DNA of 11,238 nt, taken from assembly GCA_000437755.1 (NCBI GenBank), contig FR900152.1, positions 12,508-23,745 on the forward strand, in the 5' to 3' direction. A program made the translations under genes and the position numbers. Shown here one piece after another: positions 7,086 through 11,238 of the stretch. Origin of the DNA: Roseburia sp. CAG:303 (GTDB taxonomy: Bacteria; Bacillota; Clostridia; Lachnospirales; Lachnospiraceae). The notes beneath the pieces are model-generated. The model was not told the origin of the DNA, did not search any database, and worked only from the letters and a program-made list of their open reading frames with translations. Every line of letters begins with the position of its first letter. Position 1 is the first letter of the stretch.

Positions 7086-7343
7086 TTATTCCTGACTGCC
7101 CTGATAGCACAATGCCAGCATGGTAATATCATCAAATTGTAATGCATCTCCTACAAAACGATCCACATCTTCTTTTACTTTTTTACAGATTAATTCTGTA
7201 TCTGCATCTTTTATGGCATTGAGCAGCCGGCACAGCCGTTCTTCGCTGTATAATTCTCCTTCCATGTCTTCTAATTCCATACCATCTTCATCAAAATCTT
7301 CATCCTCTTCATCCTCTTCATTCAGTAATCCGATATCCGCCAT
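7086..7343 (-). CDS. Small acidic protein carrying only the C-terminal end of a SpoIIE/PP2C-type phosphatase domain
   Basis: 85 residues. Residues 1-30 are very acidic and low in complexity (NEEDEEDEDFDEDGMELEDMEGE). Residues 31-82 (YSEERLCRLLNAIKDADTELICKKVKEDVDRFVGDALQFDDITMLALCY) read like the last 50 residues of a SpoIIE/RsbU phosphatase, ending in the metal-site-type motif FDDITMLAL. The rest of the phosphatase fold is absent: only 22 bases separate this gene from the LytTR gene upstream. It has its own good SD, GGGAGG at 7350-7355, 6 bases from the ATG, so it is probably translated. It may be a remnant of a decayed phosphatase, or a small protein that acts on a phosphatase or on its partner. 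No enzymatic activity is expected. Co-transcription with the LytTR gene is likely. Confidence 0.68.
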   Translation of the reverse strand: MADIGLLNEEDEEDEDFDEDGMELEDMEGELYSEERLCRLLNAIKDADTELICKKVKEDVDRFVGDALQFDDITMLALCYQGSQE

Positions 7344-7365
7344 TTTGTGCCTCCCTTCTGCTCCG

Positions 7366-8169
7366 TTATCTGCAGTTCTTTAAAATTCTGGCATATTTCA
7401 AAGGTATTTCCACCTCAGAATTATCCTTAAATATCACTTTCATTTCTTTGACGCAGGCAATATTTCTTACATTGACAATGACACTCCTGCCCGCCCGTGT
7501 AAAATATTCCGGACAATTTTCCTCTATATCTGAGAGTGTTCTTCTGCAGATAATCGGTTCTTTTTCATCTTTACAGTAAATCTCAACATAATTCCGGTTT
7601 GACTTAATGTATAATACCTGGGATAAATTCTTTTTGTACAGGATTCCCTTGGAATCCTTAATCAGTATTTCCTGATCTTTTTCCCTGTTTTCCAGTATTC
7701 TTTTCATATACTTATAAGTCTGTTTCCCTGCCCTTACCGGAAACTTCTCATCTTCTTCCTGGATATGCAGAATGTTGGAAACGTGTATATGCAAAATAAC
7801 AGGCTGCTCTTTTTCCCCATCTTTTCTTATTTTCCAGACAAATGTGACTCTCTGCTTCTCTTCCAGAAGAATCTCACATTCCTCTCCCGTCCGGGCAATA
7901 TATTCTCCCGATACCACACACATGGAGGTATCATCTGCCACAATTTCATACCGGGCAGAGTGAAGATATACCTTCGGCATTGTTTCTACTATGCCAAGTA
8001 TGTACTGCCTTACCTTATCCGCTCCCCGTACATACTGCCCGGCTGCCGCTCCAATCCATACTACTTCCCCATCCAGATGTGTAAACAGCCTGCCCGGCTG
8101 CCTGAAATAGTATTCCTGCAATATCTGTTCTGTTAGCTGCAAACATTTTGCTTTCAACTGCTCCTTCAT
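7366..8169 (-). CDS. LytTR-family DNA-binding regulator with N-terminal SnoaL/NTF2-like domain
   Basis: 267 residues. The C-terminal part, about 168-265, is a LytTR DNA-binding domain: ILIKDSKGILYKKNLSQVLYIKSNRNYVEIYC, then RRTLSDIEENCPEYFTRAGRSVIVNVRNIACV and the final PLKYARILKN. The N-terminal part, about 10-130, looks like a SnoaL/NTF2-type cone-shaped fold (LQEYYFRQPGRLFTHLDGEVVWIGAAAGQYVRGADKVRQY and several beta strands), and stands where LytTR regulators usually carry a receiver domain. It probably senses a small ligand rather than being phosphorylated, but no ligand can be named. The ATG at 8169 has AGGAA 6 bases upstream. A strong promoter and a direct repeat lie upstream; the gene for the truncated phosphatase-like protein follows after 22 bases. 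Its targets could include its own promoter and the two RNAs beside it (inference). Confidence 0.82.
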   Translation of the reverse strand: MKEQLKAKCLQLTEQILQEYYFRQPGRLFTHLDGEVVWIGAAAGQYVRGADKVRQYILGIVETMPKVYLHSARYEIVADDTSMCVVSGEYIARTGEECEILLEEKQRVTFVWKIRKDGEKEQPVILHIHVSNILHIQEEDEKFPVRAGKQTYKYMKRILENREKDQEILIKDSKGILYKKNLSQVLYIKSNRNYVEIYCKDEKEPIICRRTLSDIEENCPEYFTRAGRSVIVNVRNIACVKEMKVIFKDNSEVEIPLKYARILKNCR

Positions 8170-8213
8170 ACCATGTTCCTTTTCTTATTTCGCTGTGGAC
8201 TTTTTATTTTAAT

Positions 8214-8242
8214 ATTTTATAATAAACCAGCCTGTTTGTAAA
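8214..8242 (-). promoter_or_regulatory. Promoter of the LytTR regulator gene
   Basis: Minus-strand -35 TTTACA (8237-8242), 17-base spacer, -10 TAAAAT (8214-8219), each matching consensus at 5 of 6 bases. The predicted start is near 8207, leaving a leader of about 38 bases. Confidence 0.68.
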
Positions 8243-8249
8243 TGTTTAT

Positions 8250-8278
8250 GGGACGAAACCGTATCTTTCAGGGACGAA
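8250..8278. promoter_or_regulatory. LytTR-type direct repeat upstream of the LytTR gene
   Basis: GGGACGAA occurs at 8250-8257 and again at 8271-8278, a 21-bp period on the same face of the helix; read on the minus strand it is TTCGTCCC twice. LytTR proteins typically bind two 9-base direct repeats separated by about 12 bases, which is this geometry. It lies just upstream of the gene's -35, a usual place for an activator. Confidence 0.5.
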
Positions 8279-8387
8279 TTTCGGCAATATTTTACATATC
8301 CGATAGAAATCCGGCAATTATTGCTTTTTTCTTTCCTTATTTTGCACAATTTCTTGTATTTTTCTTCATACATTATTTTCAAACGCG

Positions 8388-8418
8388 TCACAGAATAACC
8401 ACATTTCTATTTTATATT
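8388..8418 (+). promoter_or_regulatory. Promoter region of small RNA 2
   Basis: TCACAGAATAACC (8388-8400) runs into CACATTT (8400-8406), and a -10 TATATT lies at 8413-8418, 6 bases before the predicted RNA start at 8425. This matches the layout before RNA 1 at the same spacing. A weaker repeat copy (TCATACATTATTT) lies 22 bases upstream at 8366. There is no consensus -35. The remaining bases between the LytTR promoter and this point hold no gene I can support. Confidence 0.45.
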
Positions 8419-8424
8419 TAGTAC

Positions 8425-8560
8425 TGTAAGAAACAAGAAGAGTTTCTTATATAGTTTTTTAATTTTTTTATTTTTTCATAATAATTTTTCTTTTCATTAA
8501 AGAAAAATTACTCCTCCCCATTTTTCGTAGCTCCGGTCTTCTCCCCGGAGCTATTTTTTT
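8425..8560 (+). ncRNA. Structured small RNA 2 (anti-SD type, paralogous to 6937-7068)
   Basis: About 136 bases. Hairpin 1 pairs TGTAAGAAAC (8425-8434) with GTTTCTTATA (8442-8451), with one G-U. A U-rich linker follows. Hairpin 2 pairs AATTTTTCTTT (8483-8493) with AAAGAAAAATT (8499-8509), one base pair longer than in copy 1, with matching insertions on both sides. The segment ACTCCTCCCCATTTTT (8510-8525) is identical to copy 1, and the terminator differs only by compensated changes. It lies divergent from the LytTR gene and upstream of an ABC exporter operon on the same strand. A leader role for this copy cannot be excluded, but the exporter has its own promoter candidate after the terminator. 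Confidence 0.7.
8528..8560 (+). terminator. Intrinsic terminator of small RNA 2
   Basis: 9-bp stem TAGCTCCGG (8528-8536) / CCGGAGCTA (8545-8553), 8-base loop, then seven T residues. It would separate the RNA from the ABC exporter genes downstream. Confidence 0.88.
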
Positions 8561-8620
8561 CTTATTTTTGACCTTTTCTGTTTTGTTTTTGACAATTTCT
8601 GCTTTGTTCTTCTTTCTATA

Positions 8621-8649
8621 TTGACTTTTTTCCCTCATTCCCTTACTAT
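8621..8649 (+). promoter_or_regulatory. Candidate promoter of the ABC exporter operon
   Basis: -35 TTGACT (8621-8626), 17-base spacer, -10 TACTAT (8644-8649), about 40 bases before the ATG at 8689. The -35 is good; the -10 matches 4 of 6. Other TTGAC sequences lie at 8567 and 8589 in the same AT-rich stretch, so the choice is moderate. Confidence 0.45.
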
Positions 8650-8688
8650 TACCAAAGCTAAAATCAAGAAAAATTGAGGTGATTTTTT

Positions 8689-10626
8689 ATGAAAAACTTA
8701 TTTAAGGACACCTACCCCTATTTTAAGAAGTACATAGGAGTTCACATATTCTGTTGTGTACTCAGTGCTATCCGTATGGTAGTCCTTGTGGCAGAACCTC
8801 AGATTCTCGCCCTGATTGTTGACCGTGTAATCAACCCTGCCTTCGGTGAAGAGCCAACGGCAAACAGCAGCATCTTTTCTTTCCTGATTGACGACCTGCC
8901 GGCAGATGACTACGATGCCATTCTCGCCCGTTTAGTCGGCATGATGTTCGTGCTTATGGCTGTGTATTTCGTCAGTTTTTACGCGAAATGGCATTTATCC
9001 CACTACTTCGGTATCAAAAGTGAGAAAATGCTGCGGAAAGATACACTGGACAAAATCAACCACTCCAGCAGTGAATTGCTGCAGGATTATACAGCCGGAG
9101 ATTTGCTGACCATCACAAACTCCGACCCGCAGAAACTAAAATCTCTGTATGCAGATTATCTGACCAGAATGGTTGATCCTATTTTTTACATTTCCCTTTC
9201 CGCGATTTACCTGATGCGGATCAGTATATGGCTGATGATATTTCCTGCCATTACAGGTATTCTTTATGTCATTGTTACCAGACGGTATATGCGCCGTTCC
9301 AAGTATTACTATGACAGACAGTGGAGAAAAACCTCCGAGCTTACTTCCGAGATTCAGGAAAGTATCTATGGCATCCGTACCATTAAGGCTTATGCAAGGG
9401 AAGATTACCAGACAGAAATCTTCAGCCGTAAAAACCATGCCTTGCGCGACACCCTTTATGAATTTGGTGATTACAGGGCAAGATTTAACCTGCTCTACTC
9501 CAGTATCCAGAATGCCCTTTATATTATCAGTATGATTTATGGAATCGTGCTATCCGTTCATTTCAGCATGACAGCGGGTGAATTTACCAGTTTCCTGTCC
9601 TACCTGATGACCATTGCCGGACAGTTTACCGGTATTTCCAATACGCTGGGGGAAATGCAGAACTGCGTTGTGTCCAGCAATCGTATCTTTACTTTCTTAA
9701 GAAAGAAAGATCCGGCACAGGAAATCTACGGTACGAAAGAGGTCAGTGCAAAACCGCATATTACCTTGCACAACGTTACAATCCGTTCCAATGATCATGA
9801 CGAAAATGAGCATGCGGACCTTGTCACAAATATTGACCTGGACCTGCCTTATGGAAAGAAAGTCGGCATCATGGGACGTACCGGAAGTGGAAAGTCTGTA
9901 CTCTTAAAGGGACTCCAGACCTATCTGGAATATGAAAGCAACAAATATTCTGCGGATGATCCAGAATGCTCTTATCACCTGAGAGGAGATTTTAAAAATC
10001 TGGATAAATTCCGTACAGACCAGACAAAAAATGACAGCGAGAAAACTGGTTATCAATCCGGTACTTATGAGATAGACGGCATTGATGTCCATGCGTATTC
10101 CCGTGAAAGCATCCGCCGTTCCTTCGGTTTTGCCATGCAGGATATCTTCCTGTTTTCCAATACGATCGAGGCAAATATTGCCTACTATAACCCGGATGCC
10201 TCCCCAGAACAGGTGCATGCCTGCGGAAAAGCTGCGGAAGTAGATGAATTTGCCAACAAACTTCCGGATAAATACGATACCATCGTCGGTGAAAAAGGAT
10301 TTGGCCTTTCCGGCGGTCAGAAACAACGTGTATCCATTGCAAGAGCATTGTTAAAAGATGCACCGGTTCTTGTCCTGGATGACTGCACCAGTGCCCTGGA
10401 CTTTGAAACGGAAAAGAAAATCTTCCGGAATATCAAGGATTTCTGTGGGGATAAAACTTTGTTAATCGCAAGCCACCGTGCAAATGCCTTAAAAGATATG
10501 GATGAAATCCTGTTCTTTGAGAACGGAAAAATTGTGGAACGCGGCACACACGAAGAACTGATGAAATTAAATGGCCGATATGCAGAAATCTATAATCATC
10601 AGGCCGGTCAGGAGGTGTTAGAATGA
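8689..10626 (+). CDS. ABC exporter half-transporter, degenerate-site subunit of a probable heterodimer
   Basis: 645 residues: six membrane segments (about 18-45, 80-106, 163-180, 181-198, 268-290, 299-318), then a nucleotide-binding domain from about 355. Visible motifs are Walker A GRTGSGKS (396-403), Q-loop Q484, signature LSGGQ (540-544), Walker B ending LDD with D565 in place of the catalytic glutamate, and H-loop H596. Asp at that place is typical of the degenerate partner in heterodimeric exporters (BmrC, TM287). Two oddities: about 40 extra residues between Walker A and the Q-loop (roughly 412-452, charged and polar), and Ser where the A-loop aromatic residue should be (NVTIRSN). The first extracellular loop (about 48-78) is long and acidic. 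SD GAGGTGA at 8676-8682. The stop overlaps the start of the next exporter gene by 4 bases. Substrate is unknown; drug, peptide or lipid are possible. Confidence 0.93.
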   Translation: MKNLFKDTYPYFKKYIGVHIFCCVLSAIRMVVLVAEPQILALIVDRVINPAFGEEPTANSSIFSFLIDDLPADDYDAILARLVGMMFVLMAVYFVSFYAKWHLSHYFGIKSEKMLRKDTLDKINHSSSELLQDYTAGDLLTITNSDPQKLKSLYADYLTRMVDPIFYISLSAIYLMRISIWLMIFPAITGILYVIVTRRYMRRSKYYYDRQWRKTSELTSEIQESIYGIRTIKAYAREDYQTEIFSRKNHALRDTLYEFGDYRARFNLLYSSIQNALYIISMIYGIVLSVHFSMTAGEFTSFLSYLMTIAGQFTGISNTLGEMQNCVVSSNRIFTFLRKKDPAQEIYGTKEVSAKPHITLHNVTIRSNDHDENEHADLVTNIDLDLPYGKKVGIMGRTGSGKSVLLKGLQTYLEYESNKYSADDPECSYHLRGDFKNLDKFRTDQTKNDSEKTGYQSGTYEIDGIDVHAYSRESIRRSFGFAMQDIFLFSNTIEANIAYYNPDASPEQVHACGKAAEVDEFANKLPDKYDTIVGEKGFGLSGGQKQRVSIARALLKDAPVLVLDDCTSALDFETEKKIFRNIKDFCGDKTLLIASHRANALKDMDEILFFENGKIVERGTHEELMKLNGRYAEIYNHQAGQEVLE

Positions 10627-11238
10627 GTAAGAAGAATCTGTACTTTGAAGACGAAGTCATGGAACGGAAATTTAATTTCCAGATGCTGAAAAATATCGTG
10701 TCTTACGCAGAAAAATATAAGAAAACTTATTTTCTGGTAATGCTTTTCCTTGTTTTAAACAGTGTGCTTTCCATGATTCCTGCAACACTGAATATGATGT
10801 TGATCAACCATGTGCTTCCAAAAAGCGGTGTGTTAAGCTCCCACTTCCAGACCTATGCCATTGTTCTGGTCAGTGTCTGGGCGAGTGTCATGATTGGCCA
10901 GGTTATCACGGCATACCTGAATAACCGCATGACCATCCGTCTGGGAACAAATATTGTCAGCGAGCTGCGAAATGATATGTTCAAGAAACTGATGGATCTG
11001 AGTTTTGATTATTATGACACCCGTCCATCCGGCAAGATTCTGGTAAGAATCACTTCCTACTGTGACGAGGTATCCAGTATTTTCATTGACCATCTGACCA
11101 ATATCATTGTCAATGTATTTAAGCTGATTCTCTCCCTGGTTGTGGTATGCTTCCTTCAGATTCATCTGATGATAAACGTACTCGCCATCGAGCTTCCGCT
11201 TCTCGTGATTGTTTATCTTCTGGTCCGTGGATTGCAGA
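10623..11238 (+). CDS. ABC exporter half-transporter, second subunit, N-terminal part (runs off the window)
   Basis: 205 complete codons are present, beginning MSKKNLYFEDEVMERKFNFQMLKNIVSYAEKY. The start ATG overlaps the TGA of the first subunit (ATGA) and has AGGAGGTG at 10610-10617, 5 bases upstream, so the two are translationally coupled. The visible part is the transmembrane domain: hydrophobic segments near residues 35-65, 78-98, 155-175 and 180-205, and the coupling-helix-like segment FDYYDTRPSGKILVRITSYCDEV characteristic of type I ABC exporters. The nucleotide-binding domain lies beyond the window; if the pair follows known heterodimers, it should carry the canonical catalytic glutamate. 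Confidence 0.92.
   Translation, partial: MSKKNLYFEDEVMERKFNFQMLKNIVSYAEKYKKTYFLVMLFLVLNSVLSMIPATLNMMLINHVLPKSGVLSSHFQTYAIVLVSVWASVMIGQVITAYLNNRMTIRLGTNIVSELRNDMFKKLMDLSFDYYDTRPSGKILVRITSYCDEVSSIFIDHLTNIIVNVFKLILSLVVVCFLQIHLMINVLAIELPLLVIVYLLVRGLQ

Noticed and set aside
8209..8391. A 60-codon minus-strand frame upstream of the LytTR gene.
   Set aside because: It covers the LytTR promoter and the direct repeat, has no SD, and its product is AT-driven with no recognisable features.
6937..8560. The repeated RNA regions as ends of a mobile element.
   Set aside because: The copies are in direct orientation, each is a complete RNA gene with its own promoter and terminator, and there is no transposase, target duplication or terminal inverted repeat.
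1..11238. CRISPR arrays, tRNA or rRNA genes, insertion sequences, phage genes.
   Set aside because: Looked for on both strands by eye; no regularly spaced repeats, no cloverleaf with TTC/CCA features, no integrase or transposase motifs.

Overview
The window looks like chromosomal DNA of a low-to-moderate GC Clostridia, most likely a Lachnospiraceae-type gut Firmicute. The grounds are strong purine-rich ribosome binding sites, the valS-folC order, a Gram-positive type LexA operator, LytTR regulation and the style of the proteins. Species cannot be named from the sequence.

Left part (1-5610, all minus strand). Reading in the direction of transcription, a DNA-repair-type radical SAM protein (4023-5528) and its constant partner, a DUF4130 protein (3195-4016), are followed by valS (501-3140) and the first 128 codons of folC (1-385). 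The radical SAM gene has an extended -10 promoter overlapped by two matches to the Gram-positive LexA (SOS) operator, so this pair is probably damage-inducible. folC has its own good promoter.

Middle part (5611-8688). pepT (tripeptidase T) is on the minus strand. Then comes the most unusual stretch: two closely similar, structured, apparently non-coding RNAs on the plus strand (6937-7068 and 8425-8560). They bracket two minus-strand genes: a SnoaL/NTF2-like plus LytTR regulator (7366-8169) and an 85-residue protein that is only the C-terminal end of a SpoIIE/PP2C-type phosphatase domain behind an acidic leader (7086-7343). Each RNA has a 5' hairpin, a U-rich linker, a second AU hairpin, an identical single-stranded segment with an anti-Shine-Dalgarno core (ACTCCTCCCCATTTTT) and an intrinsic terminator. 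All three stems differ between the copies by changes that keep pairing. The promoters of both RNAs also resemble each other, with repeats about 22 bp apart upstream of the -10. The LytTR gene has a strong promoter with a separate direct repeat (GGGACGAA, 21 bp period) just upstream of its -35. My working hypothesis is a regulatory cassette: a LytTR regulator plus a pair of SD-binding small RNAs. I could not assign the RNAs to a known family.

Right part (8689-11238, plus strand). Two translationally coupled ABC exporter half-transporters form a probable heterodimer. The first has the degenerate catalytic site typical of one partner; the second runs off the window after its membrane segment begins.
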